Made by a program: the position numbers and the translations under genes. A model generated the notes under the pieces. That model searched no databases, was not told where the DNA came from, and saw only the letters and a list, made by a program, of their open reading frames with translations. A stretch of 64,000 bases of DNA from Thiodiazotropha sp040506705. GTDB taxonomy: Bacteria; Pseudomonadota; Gammaproteobacteria; Chromatiales; Chromatiaceae. The stretch spans positions 48,851-112,850 of the forward strand of contig JBEVWG010000012.1 in the NCBI GenBank assembly GCA_040506705.1, written 5' to 3'. This document shows positions 1-8,961 of the stretch, in pieces; position 1 is the stretch's first letter; each line of letters begins with the position of its first letter.

Positions 1-109
1 CCCAGATCAGGGTACGGTATCCCTGCATTGCCGCCAAATAGGCTAAATTGACAGCTGTGGCGGTCTTTCCAACCCCACCTTTAATATTGTAAACGCCAAG
101 AATGTGCAT
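1..109 (-). CDS. ParA/Soj-family ATPase, N-terminal part only (runs off the window)
   Basis: Only the first 36 residues are in the window, read from position 109 toward 1. They begin with a beta strand and a deviant Walker A motif (KGGVGKT), which is typical of ParA/MinD-type P-loop ATPases that partition DNA or position cell components. Its ATG shares one base with the TGA of the upstream CHAD-domain gene (TGATG), so the two are probably translated in a coupled way. Whether this is a chromosome-partition ParA or an orphan ParA-like protein cannot be told from this fragment. Confidence 0.8.
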   Translation of the reverse strand, partial: MHILGVYNIKGGVGKTATAVNLAYLAAMQGYRTLIW

Positions 110-1662
110 CAAGCCCCTCCGAACAACTGACGAAAGGCCTTTTGATTATCCTCGCTGCTAAAAGCAGAGAATAGGTTAGTAAACTCCTCTCTTGCCTTGG
201 CCTGCCTTTCAAATAATCTACCGACCAGAACACCCATCGCCATCAATGTGCTGGCAGGTGCACCCTCTTTGAGCATCTCACTGCCAAGTACCTCCAGGGA
301 TTGAGCCTGAACCTCCAAATCCTGAAACTCTCCTAAATTATCAAGAATCACCTTAAGTGACCTGATCAACTCCCTTATAGCAGGCTTAGGATAGAGACTC
401 TGAAAAAACTCCATCAGATAGCGCAGTTTCTTACAATCCTTTCGCAATTCGTGTAGATACTCGGCTGGGCTATCTGGATCGATGGCAAGACCATCCTTCA
501 GCACCCGAGCATATAGCTTACTGATTCTTTTATCTGCAAGCTTAGCCGTGGGCTTTTCTGCATGAGGAGCGCTTTGAGTGTTATTCGATGGTGTTGTCAA
601 CCACTCACGCCAAGACTTGATCAACTTACGAAAATGGGGTGAGTTGAGCTTCTTCACCAACTTCGCCTGCTCCACTTTATGATGTGCCACTAAATAGGTG
701 TAGAAGGGATCAAGGTCTGCCTGGAGTGGTTGTGGAAGGCTGGCTCGATATTGGTCATATTTTAGTAGGTAGACATCCAGGTCTCTCGTTGGGCCTGTAA
801 TTTGACCGACCCAACCAAACCCCTTTTTGAAGGGCTCTAACTCTTGAGGATCAAATACCCCTTTGATCTGGGTCATTGCTGAACGTGTGCGGCGTGTTGC
901 CACACGTAAATCATGTAGAAACTCACTGTCGAGATCAGCTTTTGTGCCTGCAATGTTGGCTTCCAGTGTATCGAGGAGGTCCAGCATGATCTGTCTGGCA
1001 GCAACATCCGAACGTGCATCCTGATCCAGCCGGTAGTTCAATTTGGAGCTATAGTCACCCGGTTTGATAGCAACCTCCGACAGCGCATCCTGATAGAGGC
1101 TATGATCACAGTTTTGCAGCTTCATTGACTGAAGGCGTTGCCGTAGATCCTCAAAATAGGACTCATAGCCTTTGAGAGGCTTCAAAACCAGGCGCCCTTC
1201 CAACGGGCCGGTCTGCTTGCGGTTAATGGATCTGAAACTATTTTGTTCCAATACTACCCTGACGACAGTCTTCTCCTCACTATCGAGAAGTGCAAGGGTC
1301 TGCTGCTGCTGTATCACATGGACTTTAGGTTGAACCACCCGCATTTCAAGCACATCAGCAACCTGATCAGCCAATCCCCCGGGAGGAAGCTGTTTGGCGA
1401 AGCCCGGTGTCTGTTCGATAATCTGACAGAGTGGCGCCCTGTTTCCTTTCAGATAATGCCAGCAAAGACGACGTAGAGAGCCATGCTCCTCAACCAACTC
1501 CGCCCCTGCCTGCCAGACTCTCCAATCGAAACTGTCGTAGTAGGTCAATTTAAGTTTCGTGGGCGCCTCTTCCCGCAATCCATTCGATTCGGTGAAGATA
1601 CGCTTCAACTTCTCCAGATCGAGGTCATCAGGAAGTAAATAAGATACCGATTGCAGCGCCAT
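109..1662 (-). CDS. CHAD domain-containing protein
   Basis: A 517-residue protein. The C-terminal half (about 225-500) is a helical CHAD domain with the usual conserved basic and histidine clusters, seen as HDLRVATRRTRSA near residue 250 and HELRKDCKKLRY near 400. CHAD domains bind polyphosphate and often accompany CYTH-type phosphatase domains. The first 200 residues look like a divergent CYTH-like region without a clear catalytic signature. The gene is followed at once by a ParA-like ATPase in an overlapping stop/start arrangement, suggesting a link between polyphosphate and ATPase-driven positioning, which is inference. The start was taken at MALQSVSYLL. Confidence 0.75.
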   Translation of the reverse strand: MALQSVSYLLPDDLDLEKLKRIFTESNGLREEAPTKLKLTYYDSFDWRVWQAGAELVEEHGSLRRLCWHYLKGNRAPLCQIIEQTPGFAKQLPPGGLADQVADVLEMRVVQPKVHVIQQQQTLALLDSEEKTVVRVVLEQNSFRSINRKQTGPLEGRLVLKPLKGYESYFEDLRQRLQSMKLQNCDHSLYQDALSEVAIKPGDYSSKLNYRLDQDARSDVAARQIMLDLLDTLEANIAGTKADLDSEFLHDLRVATRRTRSAMTQIKGVFDPQELEPFKKGFGWVGQITGPTRDLDVYLLKYDQYRASLPQPLQADLDPFYTYLVAHHKVEQAKLVKKLNSPHFRKLIKSWREWLTTPSNNTQSAPHAEKPTAKLADKRISKLYARVLKDGLAIDPDSPAEYLHELRKDCKKLRYLMEFFQSLYPKPAIRELIRSLKVILDNLGEFQDLEVQAQSLEVLGSEMLKEGAPASTLMAMGVLVGRLFERQAKAREEFTNLFSAFSSEDNQKAFRQLFGGA

Positions 1663-1769
1663 ATTGTCTTCTCTAAAACTAAACCATAAAGATTACCCGA
1701 CCCACCACAGAGAAACAATTGCCAAATCAGGTATCAGTTTGATCATAGACGAAAAAAACATCTTTCGTA

Positions 1770-1783
1770 TTGATCATGCTCAA
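1770..1783. promoter_or_regulatory. FNR/Anr-like box with one mismatch upstream of the CHAD gene
   Basis: The sequence TTGATCATGCTCAA matches the FNR consensus TTGAT-N4-ATCAA in nine of ten fixed bases. It lies about 110 bp upstream of the CHAD gene start. A perfect box and an FNR gene occur elsewhere in the window, which makes the site plausible, but one short imperfect match is weak evidence. Confidence 0.3.
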
Positions 1784-1955
1784 TCGAGATATGCCGATAA
1801 AAACAGCTATTTCCAGAAAGCTGTTTGGTGAATCCGCTATCCCGCTGCCATGCCAAGGTAAAGGTGCTTCGCCTGGAATGGTGTGCCCTTTTCAATAGGG
1901 GCAACCAGAATTGACACATTAGCGGGGCTCCCTTTAGACGGGTAAGGAATATTGA

Positions 1956-4604
1956 TTACTCATCAACAACACTCTTGCTGGCAATCTCAAATACATCACG
2001 AGAGATATCAGACTGTGCCAGCACCCGTTCAAATGCCTGGCGCATGAGTATCTGTCGTGATTCGTCATAGCGGCGCCAACGGCTCATTATGCGTAGAAGA
2101 CGTGCTGCTATTTGGGGATTCAAGCTATCCAGCGCAATCACCTGATCAGCCAAAAAGTCATAACCGGATCCATCAGCAGCATGAAATGCAGAGAGGTTTA
2201 TACTACAAAAAGCACCGATCAGGCTACGCACCTTGTTCGGATTACGAATCGAGAAGGCAGGATGATCCATCAGACGTTTTACATGGGATAGGGTTCCTGG
2301 CAGAGAGGATCCCGCCTGCACAGTGAACCATTTATCCATAACCAACGGGTCTTCCCGCCACTTCGCTTCAAAAAGAGAGAGCGCTTTCTCCCGATCAGGT
2401 ATATCGCGATCAACCAAACAATTCAGTGCTGCCATCACATCAGTCATGTTATCTGCAGATTCAAATTGATCCATGCAAATGGCATCAATTTCCGGATCAT
2501 CAAGACTCATCAGGTAGTTTAGCGCAAGATTTTTCAGCTTCCTGCGTCCCATTGAGCTGGATCTGATATCGTAAAGATCGGTTTGATCGCGCTTGTAGAC
2601 GAGTAACAGCTCATCCCCCAGTTGTTGCGCCAAAGTACGCTTCAGCCACTCTCTAGCCTGGTGAATCGCCTCCACATCGACCAGATCCATATGATCTCCG
2701 ATAGTCGACTCCGACGGCAGGCTGAGCAATTCACTCAGCAATGCCTTGTCTGCATGCTCATCAATCAATGCCAGACGGTAAGCTTCAGCAAATCCATCAT
2801 CGAGACTAAAAGTATCACCTTGCTGAGCTGCCGATACCAGCTTCAGCAGGGTACGCTTGGCAAGGGTTTGAGCTGCATCCCAGCGATTGAAATCATCTGA
2901 CTCCTTGGCCATCAGGAACATCAACTCCTTATCGCTGTAGTCATACTCAAGTTTTACTGGTGCAGAAAAGCCGCGCAGCAACGAGGGTACTGGCTGTTCA
3001 GGTAGATCGTAAAAGCTGAAAGTCTGAGATGTTTGGGAGAGCTCTACAACCAACTGTTTATGTAGCGCCGGCTTATCAACACTCTGTTTTAGTTGGAGAG
3101 TCTGACCTTCACTATCCAATAGCGCCAGGGCAATCGGAATATGGAAGGGCTGTTTACTCTTCTGTCCAGGGGTCTCAGGTGTCTGTTGGGTAAATGTCAG
3201 CTGATAGAGACGCTTGGCTTTATCGTAATCGGCCGCGACACGTACCACAGGAGTGCCTGACTGACTGTACCAAAGGCGAAACTGATCAAGCTGACGACCA
3301 CTCGCCTCCTCCATACATTTTACAAAATCATCTGTAGTTACCGCTTCGCCATCATGTCTTGCAAAATAGAGATCTGTTGCCCTTCGATAAGTTTCAGCGC
3401 CGAGCAGGTTCGCCTGCATACGTACCACTTCCGCCCCTTTTTCATATACAGTAACTGTGTAGAAATTATTAATTTCTATATAGCTCTCAGGACGAACCGG
3501 ATGCGCCATCGGCCCCGCATCCTCGGCAAACTGATGGCTTCGCAATAAGCGTACATCATCAATGCGTTTCACCCCGCGGGATCCCATATCGGCTGAAAAC
3601 TCCTGATCCCGATAGACAGTAAGTCCCTCTTTCAGACTGAGTTGAAACCAATCCCGACAGGTGATGCGATTACCTGTCCAGTTGTGAAAATATTCATGGG
3701 CGATAACGCCTTCGATATTCTGGAAGTCGCTATCGGTTGCTGTATCGGAGCGGGCAAGAACGAATTTTGAATTAAAGATATTAAGTCCTTTATTCTCCAT
3801 TGCTCCCATATTGAAATCATTCACTGCCACAATCATGAAGATATCCAGATCGTATTCTCTGCCATAGTTCACCTCATCCCAGGCCATGGCATGTTTTAGT
3901 GAAGTCATTGCATGATCGCATTTGTCGATGTTTTCCGGTTCGACATAGATACGCAGATCAACTGAACGTCCAGAACTTGTTGTATAGCTATCTTGTTGAA
4001 ACTTAAGATCACCGGCAACCAAAGCAAACAGATAACAGGGTTTGGGAAAAGGGTCTTGCCAACGAACCATGTGGCGTCCATCAGCCAGATCCTGTTGCTC
4101 TACACAGTTCCCATTGGAGAGCAGTACAGGATAAGCCGCTTTGTCAGCGACTATAGTGGTGACAAATCCTGCCATGACATCAGGTCGGTCAGGAAAATAG
4201 GTTATACGTCTGAAACCTTCCGCCTCGCATTGGGTACAGTACATCTTCCCAGACTGATAGAGACCTTCCAACGCGGTATTTTCTCGAGGCTTGATTTCAA
4301 CCTGTGTTGAAAGTGTAAAACGTTGCCCCACACCTGCAATGGTAAGTGTATGATCATCAACTTCATACTCATCACCACTCAACTCCCGGTTATCGATAGT
4401 GAGCTTTAACAGCTTCAACTGTTCACCATCGAGCACCAAATCAGGATTCTGATCAACACAAGCAGGATTCCTGCGCATTTGCAGATGACTTGATACCAGG
4501 GTCTTATCCTCCTGAAGATCAAACTCGAGTGCCACCTGATCAACCAGGTATTCCGGCGGGTGATAGTCTTTTAGATAGATGGTCTTGGCGTTATCTGTTC
4601 GCAT
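1956..4604 (-). CDS. pepN: Aminopeptidase N (M1 family zinc metallopeptidase)
   Basis: An 882-residue protein of the usual length for proteobacterial PepN. This cytoplasmic enzyme removes N-terminal amino acids from peptides. The M1 hallmarks are visible: the substrate-anchoring GAMEN motif near residue 265, and the zinc motif HEYFH near 301 with the third ligand glutamate in the following helix (LKEGLTVYRDQEF). The C-terminal 300 residues are the helical domain typical of the E. coli-type enzyme. It stands alone on its strand, with intergenic stretches of about 290 bp downstream and 400 bp upstream. Confidence 0.97.
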   Translation of the reverse strand: MRTDNAKTIYLKDYHPPEYLVDQVALEFDLQEDKTLVSSHLQMRRNPACVDQNPDLVLDGEQLKLLKLTIDNRELSGDEYEVDDHTLTIAGVGQRFTLSTQVEIKPRENTALEGLYQSGKMYCTQCEAEGFRRITYFPDRPDVMAGFVTTIVADKAAYPVLLSNGNCVEQQDLADGRHMVRWQDPFPKPCYLFALVAGDLKFQQDSYTTSSGRSVDLRIYVEPENIDKCDHAMTSLKHAMAWDEVNYGREYDLDIFMIVAVNDFNMGAMENKGLNIFNSKFVLARSDTATDSDFQNIEGVIAHEYFHNWTGNRITCRDWFQLSLKEGLTVYRDQEFSADMGSRGVKRIDDVRLLRSHQFAEDAGPMAHPVRPESYIEINNFYTVTVYEKGAEVVRMQANLLGAETYRRATDLYFARHDGEAVTTDDFVKCMEEASGRQLDQFRLWYSQSGTPVVRVAADYDKAKRLYQLTFTQQTPETPGQKSKQPFHIPIALALLDSEGQTLQLKQSVDKPALHKQLVVELSQTSQTFSFYDLPEQPVPSLLRGFSAPVKLEYDYSDKELMFLMAKESDDFNRWDAAQTLAKRTLLKLVSAAQQGDTFSLDDGFAEAYRLALIDEHADKALLSELLSLPSESTIGDHMDLVDVEAIHQAREWLKRTLAQQLGDELLLVYKRDQTDLYDIRSSSMGRRKLKNLALNYLMSLDDPEIDAICMDQFESADNMTDVMAALNCLVDRDIPDREKALSLFEAKWREDPLVMDKWFTVQAGSSLPGTLSHVKRLMDHPAFSIRNPNKVRSLIGAFCSINLSAFHAADGSGYDFLADQVIALDSLNPQIAARLLRIMSRWRRYDESRQILMRQAFERVLAQSDISRDVFEIASKSVVDE

Positions 4605-5008
4605 CGAGGTTCCTTATACTCAGCCAGGAGTCGCTGGCGACTCCAGGGATATGTTTTGATCGCTTTTTGACAGTCTAAATGTGACCTGCGATGAGATGCA
4701 ATGATCACTCAGGGAAACCAACCGTATTGTTCCAATACTGGAGAGCATAGGGTATCACCACAAATAGATCGCACATCCAAAGCCAAACAGTCATAGGCCT
4801 GTCAGATAGAGATGAGATAGCGGGTTGCGAACGCCATGACAACCCGATAGATTTCATGGCATATATCTATCTTGACCATCCAGGCAAATCGACTATCCAC
4901 AGGTAGAAGTATCAGGTTCCTGCTGTTAGGATATAAATCCACTATAAAATTATATTTTTTATCGCCATTACAATCAGTTAGCATTACAGAGTATTAAGGA
5001 GCCCATTA
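4605..5008. other. Divergent intergenic region pepN / grxC
   Basis: A 404-bp non-coding region between two divergent genes, so promoters for both should lie here. The stretch 4930..4990 is very AT-rich (TATAAAATTATATTTTTTAT) and is the likely grxC promoter area. A strong ribosome binding site (AAGGAG, 8 bases before ATG) precedes grxC. I see no RNA gene, repeat or clear operator. Confidence 0.5.
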
Positions 5009-5272
5009 ATGCCACAAGTCGTCATGTACTCTACCGCTATCTGTCCCTACTGCGTTCGCGCCAAACACCTGTTGGAAAACAAAGGTGTGGTTTATGAAGA
5101 GATTCGCATCGATCACAATCAAGAGATCATGCAGGAGATGATGCGTCGCAGCAATCGACATACGGTGCCACAAATCTTCATCGATGATTTCCATGTCGGT
5201 GGCTATGATGACCTGGCCTCAATGGAGATTTCCGGCCGCCTCAACCAGCTGCTTGGCATAGAGGACGAATGA
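5009..5272 (+). CDS. grxC: Glutaredoxin 3 (GrxC type)
   Basis: An 87-residue dithiol glutaredoxin. The active site CPYC lies at residues 12-15, followed by the family motifs TVPQIFIDDFHVGG (cis-proline and glutathione-binding segment) and the GYDDL segment. It reduces protein disulfides and glutathione mixed disulfides in the cytoplasm. Its stop overlaps the hslR start (ATGA), so both genes are co-transcribed and translationally coupled. Start choice is fixed by a strong AAGGAG site. Confidence 0.95.
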   Translation: MPQVVMYSTAICPYCVRAKHLLENKGVVYEEIRIDHNQEIMQEMMRRSNRHTVPQIFIDDFHVGGYDDLASMEISGRLNQLLGIEDE

Positions 5273-5670
5273 CCCAGGAACAGATAGAAAAGGTGCGGTT
5301 GGATAAATGGCTCTGGGCCGCGCGTTTTTTCAAAACCCGCCAGATTGCAGCAGAGGCAATCAATGGAGGAAAAGTCCATCTCAATGGCCAGAGAACCAAG
5401 CCGGGTAAAGAGGTAACGATTGGTAGCCACTTGAGAATCCACAAGGGTTCTCTGGAGTGGGATATTAAGGTCAGTGTACCGGCCAATCGCAGAAGACCAG
5501 CCTCCGAAGCCTGTCATTTCTATGAAGAGACAACGGAAAGTATAACCAAGCGGGAAAAAACTATCGAAGCACAGCGATTGGAACGCAGCTGCGCGCCTCA
5601 GCCAGCCCAGGGAAAGCCCACAAAGCGGAATAGGCGTATGATTCACAGATTCATCAATAAATCAGGTTAA
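5269..5670 (+). CDS. hslR: Heat shock protein 15 (S4-domain RNA-binding protein)
   Basis: A 133-residue protein with an N-terminal S4 RNA-binding domain (VRLDKWLWAARFFKTRQIA, about residues 9-70) and a lysine/arginine-rich C-terminal tail. Hsp15 binds stalled 50S subunits carrying nascent chains after heat or translation stress. It overlaps grxC by four bases and is followed two bases later by an uncharacterised gene, giving a three-gene operon. Confidence 0.92.
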   Translation: MTQEQIEKVRLDKWLWAARFFKTRQIAAEAINGGKVHLNGQRTKPGKEVTIGSHLRIHKGSLEWDIKVSVPANRRRPASEACHFYEETTESITKREKTIEAQRLERSCAPQPAQGKPTKRNRRMIHRFINKSG

Positions 5671-5672
5671 CA

Positions 5673-6122
5673 ATGGATCAGGATGCTTTCCGTCGCACCT
5701 ACCGGGAGATGAATGAGCGCCTCTGTGCTTTTGAAAAGAGTTTGCTCTCCCGCAAGTGCGATTGCAGCCAGTCAAAAAAGATCTGCATTGCAGAACGGGA
5801 GGGGGTTCACTGCTGTTCAGATGACGCCAATTCCCAATGTATTGAACTACTGGAAAAACTGCGCCATCAGGCACGCTTTGCCTTGAAATCAAATAACGAT
5901 AATGAGGTCTTGCCGCATGGCAAGGCGATGCGCCTGCAGGTTGGCGGATTACGCGGACTCTACTCAGCACTCTTTCCTGATGAATCAATACCTGAATGTA
6001 TTGAAGATGTCTTTGGCCTCATCAATCAGGCTAAAATAGAGTTTCGAGGTTTGGATGCTCTGCCCTTTCAAACCCTGATACAGCATGTTTCAGCTTATAA
6101 GGGTAGACGCCGGATCAGGTAG
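5673..6122 (+). CDS. Uncharacterised cysteine-rich protein, 149 aa
   Basis: I do not recognise the family. The protein has no signal peptide. Residues 19-50 carry a compact cysteine cluster (C19; then CDC, KKIC, and VHCC about 20 residues later, then QC), which could bind a metal. The C-terminal half looks helical and lacks cysteines. It starts two bases after hslR, so it belongs to the grxC-hslR operon. A thiol-redox or zinc role fits the neighbourhood but is inference. A hairpin at 6129..6154 probably ends the operon. Confidence 0.75.
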   Translation: MDQDAFRRTYREMNERLCAFEKSLLSRKCDCSQSKKICIAEREGVHCCSDDANSQCIELLEKLRHQARFALKSNNDNEVLPHGKAMRLQVGGLRGLYSALFPDESIPECIEDVFGLINQAKIEFRGLDALPFQTLIQHVSAYKGRRRIR

Positions 6123-6128
6123 TGATAA

Positions 6129-6154
6129 GGACTGGAACCACAAGGCGCCAGTCC
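6129..6154. terminator. Convergent hairpin between the hslR operon and the RTX gene
   Basis: Perfect 7-bp arms GGACTGG / CCAGTCC with a 12-base loop lie between two convergent genes. There is no long T run on either side (on the plus strand ATGAAAAAATT follows), so termination may be inefficient or protein-assisted. Confidence 0.5.
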
Positions 6155-6163
6155 ATGAAAAAA

Positions 6164-7111
6164 TTACTTGGGTGAAATCATATTTAGCGGAAAACTATTA
6201 GCTCCGAGAGAGGGTCCTCCACCACTAAACAATCCCAATGGATCGAACGGGTTAAAGCCGCTACCTGAGCTGTCATTACTGCCTTTTAAAACCTGGTCTG
6301 CATCAGGATTCTCAATGATGGTAGTGTTGTCTCCATCGCTGACACAATATGTACGATCACCAGCTTGACCACCGGCATCCACGTAACCATCGTCAGGATT
6401 TCGAGTTAGGAGATCGTTACCAAATCCACCCCACATATTGTCCCGGCCCGCATTACCTGTGATGTAGTCATCTCCACAACCACCAACAAGATTATCGTTA
6501 CCGGCACCACCATTGAGATTATCGTTTCCAGCACTACCCCAGATATTATCGTCGCCACGTCCACCAAAGACCAGATCATCGCCTTCGTTACCTACCAGGG
6601 TATCATTGCCATCTTGTCCATAGATCCTGTCATTACCCGATCCACCCCAGATACTATCATCTCCCTTACCACCGGCAAGGCAATCATCCCCACCACCGCC
6701 AATCAAGGTGTCATTGCCATCTCCGCCGCGAATGGCTTCATCGCCAGAACCACCACGTATTACATCATCACCACAACCACCATTCAGGGTGATGTTTTTC
6801 TCCGGGCCACATAACTGTTGACCTGTTACGCTGATATTGTCGTTGCCATCCCCTCCGTTGATAACCAGGTTTTGTGCCTCTTCAGCAGTAAAATGAAAAG
6901 ATTTACCGTTTATATCGACGTCGACAGAACCATCGGGGTTGATGTGTGCATTAATATTATCGTCTTTACCACTGCCAGTGATTTCGGTTCTGCCGTTTTT
7001 ACTTGAGATATGTGCGCCATCGCATGTAAAAAAATCCCTTCCGGAATCAGGCAATATACAACCGCCACGATGACAGGCTAAACCTTCCGGACTTCCTTGT
7101 ACGCCATTCAT
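6164..7111 (-). CDS. RTX / hemolysin-type calcium-binding repeat protein
   Basis: A 315-residue protein dominated by about 14 tandem nonapeptide repeats of the GGxGxDxIx type, roughly residues 115-240 (for example GGDGNDTLI, GGKGDDSIW, GGAGNDNLV). These fold into a calcium-binding parallel beta roll. Such proteins usually leave the cell by a type I system and act outside it. No enzyme domain is visible in the flanks, and no secretion genes lie nearby. Four repeats or flanks contain cysteine (GGCGDD twice, DDCLA), which is uncommon for extracellular RTX proteins. The start is supported by AAAGGAG eight bases upstream. It lies directly downstream of dsrS on the same strand but with a 382-bp gap. 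Confidence 0.88.
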   Translation of the reverse strand: MNGVQGSPEGLACHRGGCILPDSGRDFFTCDGAHISSKNGRTEITGSGKDDNINAHINPDGSVDVDINGKSFHFTAEEAQNLVINGGDGNDNISVTGQQLCGPEKNITLNGGCGDDVIRGGSGDEAIRGGDGNDTLIGGGGDDCLAGGKGDDSIWGGSGNDRIYGQDGNDTLVGNEGDDLVFGGRGDDNIWGSAGNDNLNGGAGNDNLVGGCGDDYITGNAGRDNMWGGFGNDLLTRNPDDGYVDAGGQAGDRTYCVSDGDNTTIIENPDADQVLKGSNDSSGSGFNPFDPLGLFSGGGPSLGANSFPLNMISPK

Positions 7112-7493
7112 AAAATCTACTCCTTTAAATTATTCCGCTAGTCACTTAGCGGACTAGCAAATACTAGTGAAAAACAGTACCCGTCTGGGTAAATAATATA
7201 GATCTGAAAACTAGTTTGAGTGTTGGAGATCAATTGAAATTAAAACAGATTAATGTCAGCAAATCAGTAGGTGATTACCCTAGGCCTGTTAACACTAATC
7301 GAATAGGCCTTATTAACCCGGCGACTAAGTATGTCGTCTTCAGGGTTAATAGCTTGTGGGTCGAGCGAGAAATCAGACAAAGATCAAGCGGATCACCAGG
7401 CCCCATAACTACATGATTGCCAGATAAGGGATATACTGAAAAATTGTTTTGGGGAGTTACCAGACAATTCTACGAAGATAGAGAAACAGTTGT
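7112..7493. other. Intergenic region upstream of the RTX gene, with an inverted repeat
   Basis: A 382-bp region between dsrS (downstream side) and the RTX gene start. It contains a perfect 6-bp inverted repeat CCGCTA / TAGCGG at 7135..7152 in the RTX leader, followed by ACTAG repeated at 7152..7166. Two TAGGCCT copies lie at 7281..7287 and 7314..7320. A 66-codon plus-strand ORF (7216..7416) has no convincing start site. No dsr terminator with a T run is evident. Confidence 0.4.
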
Positions 7494-8597
7494 TTAATCC
7501 ATCAACTGCAATAATTGCTCTTTGAGGGGATCGAAAACTGGCGCCAGCTTTTTTCGCATCAGACTTCCGATTGAATCTGTTTTTGAGAATACCGGACGTA
7601 CAGCACCATATCCCAAGCCGGATAGCAGAAAGAAGGTGCGAAACTCCGCTTCTCTTTTGTCGTTTACAGCACAGCAGGCGGTTAAATGTTCATCTTGCAG
7701 GGAGTGCGCCTCAAGCTGTAACTCTTCCAGTGTTAGATCCGGATCCCCTTGCGGGCGTAACGAGGAGAAGTAGTCTTGCAATACATCCAACAACATTGTG
7801 ACTACATCCTGGTTCGCAGGCTTTTCCATTACCTTTAGCGCTGTAGCGATAAATCCCTGCCCTTGTGAAGTGCTGACTCGCTGCATCATCAACGCATATG
7901 GATTGCCTGATTCGGCCAGAGATCGCCATGAGAGAGACTCTTCATCACTTATTACTCTCGCGACTGGTGGTTGTGGGAGCTGATCCGGTATAGCGGCGAG
8001 AAATCCAAGGTAGTATGTCGGTTTTCTAGCGCAGCGCTTCCACAATTCATGACACTCCTTTTCGCTGATAAGCCCAGGTTGAAGCACCAATCTAAGGCTC
8101 TCTACGATAGTCAGAGGTTCGGTCTCAAACGGTAGATATTCAATCAAAAATCTGGCCAGTTCAGGCCCGATACCACCCTCTATTACATGCTGATTCTGAA
8201 GCATACGTCTGGCATTATCAGGCTCTTGAGAGGTCCACCAGGCTCTTCTTGCCACCTCATTGGTCAATCCTTTGGCAGAGGTGACAGCGACCACAGCTTC
8301 CGGTTCGCCAAGCAGCAGTAACTGTTCCAGGTTGTCATCCCGGGTCTGTCCCATACGACTCCAGCGTTTGAGATAGACCGGATACCCTCCTGGCGAGCCT
8401 AAAGCATGCCCGGAGAGGGTCTCTCTTACCTTTCGAAGATAGAGATCCTCCCTGCAATTTGGATTGAGTGTGAGGGTAGTCTCACCCTTTTCAGTGAGCG
8501 CATGGAGGGTAAATGCGGATTCATCAATGCGTATGGCTTGCGGCTTGTTGGCAAGCAATACGTTCAGACGTAAGGCATCTTCACTAGAAAGATCCAT
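7494..8597 (-). CDS. dsrS: DsrS, conserved protein at the end of the dsr cluster
   Basis: A 367-residue soluble protein with no membrane segment or cofactor motif that I can see. The assignment rests on position, being last after dsrN and dsrR, and on length, close to DsrS of Allochromatium vinosum. DsrS is a cytoplasmic protein reported as helpful but not essential for oxidation of stored sulfur. It begins 43 bp after dsrR and is the last gene of the operon. Confidence 0.75.
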   Translation of the reverse strand: MDLSSEDALRLNVLLANKPQAIRIDESAFTLHALTEKGETTLTLNPNCREDLYLRKVRETLSGHALGSPGGYPVYLKRWSRMGQTRDDNLEQLLLLGEPEAVVAVTSAKGLTNEVARRAWWTSQEPDNARRMLQNQHVIEGGIGPELARFLIEYLPFETEPLTIVESLRLVLQPGLISEKECHELWKRCARKPTYYLGFLAAIPDQLPQPPVARVISDEESLSWRSLAESGNPYALMMQRVSTSQGQGFIATALKVMEKPANQDVVTMLLDVLQDYFSSLRPQGDPDLTLEELQLEAHSLQDEHLTACCAVNDKREAEFRTFFLLSGLGYGAVRPVFSKTDSIGSLMRKKLAPVFDPLKEQLLQLMD

Positions 8598-8640
8598 AGA
8601 TTACGGCAGCTTCGAACTGCGGCTTAGAAGGCCGCTAGCT

Positions 8641-8961
8641 CTATTGCACAGGCTCTGTTGGCGGAGAGTAATTGCTATCCTTGGGGTTCATAAATATAAA
8701 CTGACTCTCACCATCATTCAGTTCGGCAAAGTCCATGATTGTTTCATCTAACAATGGAAAGTATTCAGGAGACATAATGATATTGATTCCTTCAGAATCA
8801 AACTGAATATCCTCTTCATTTGCGTCATCGAAGCCCATCAGGTAGTCGAAACTGCCATCGTCTTTCTTCTGTGCCGCAAAACGAAGTGCCATGCCTTCAG
8901 TACCGCCCATTTTTGCCGCCTGTAATATCTGTTCCGCTGCTCGAGGTGTAATTTTAAACAT
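8641..8961 (-). CDS. dsrR: DsrR, A-type carrier fold lacking the iron-sulfur cysteines
   Basis: A 106-residue protein with the IscA/SufA/ErpA fold pattern (ITPRAAEQILQAAK at the start, FAAQKKDD, then FDSEGINIIMSPEYFPLLDETIMDF). The three cysteines that bind clusters in A-type carriers are absent, as known for DsrR. In A. vinosum it is needed for normal sulfur oxidation and was proposed to act after transcription. Its start overlaps the end of dsrN by eight bases. Confidence 0.88.
   Translation of the reverse strand: MFKITPRAAEQILQAAKMGGTEGMALRFAAQKKDDGSFDYLMGFDDANEEDIQFDSEGINIIMSPEYFPLLDETIMDFAELNDGESQFIFMNPKDSNYSPPTEPVQ

Noticed and set aside
7216..7416. Plus-strand ORF of 66 codons in the RTX/dsrS gap
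   Set aside because: No convincing start signal or conserved pattern.
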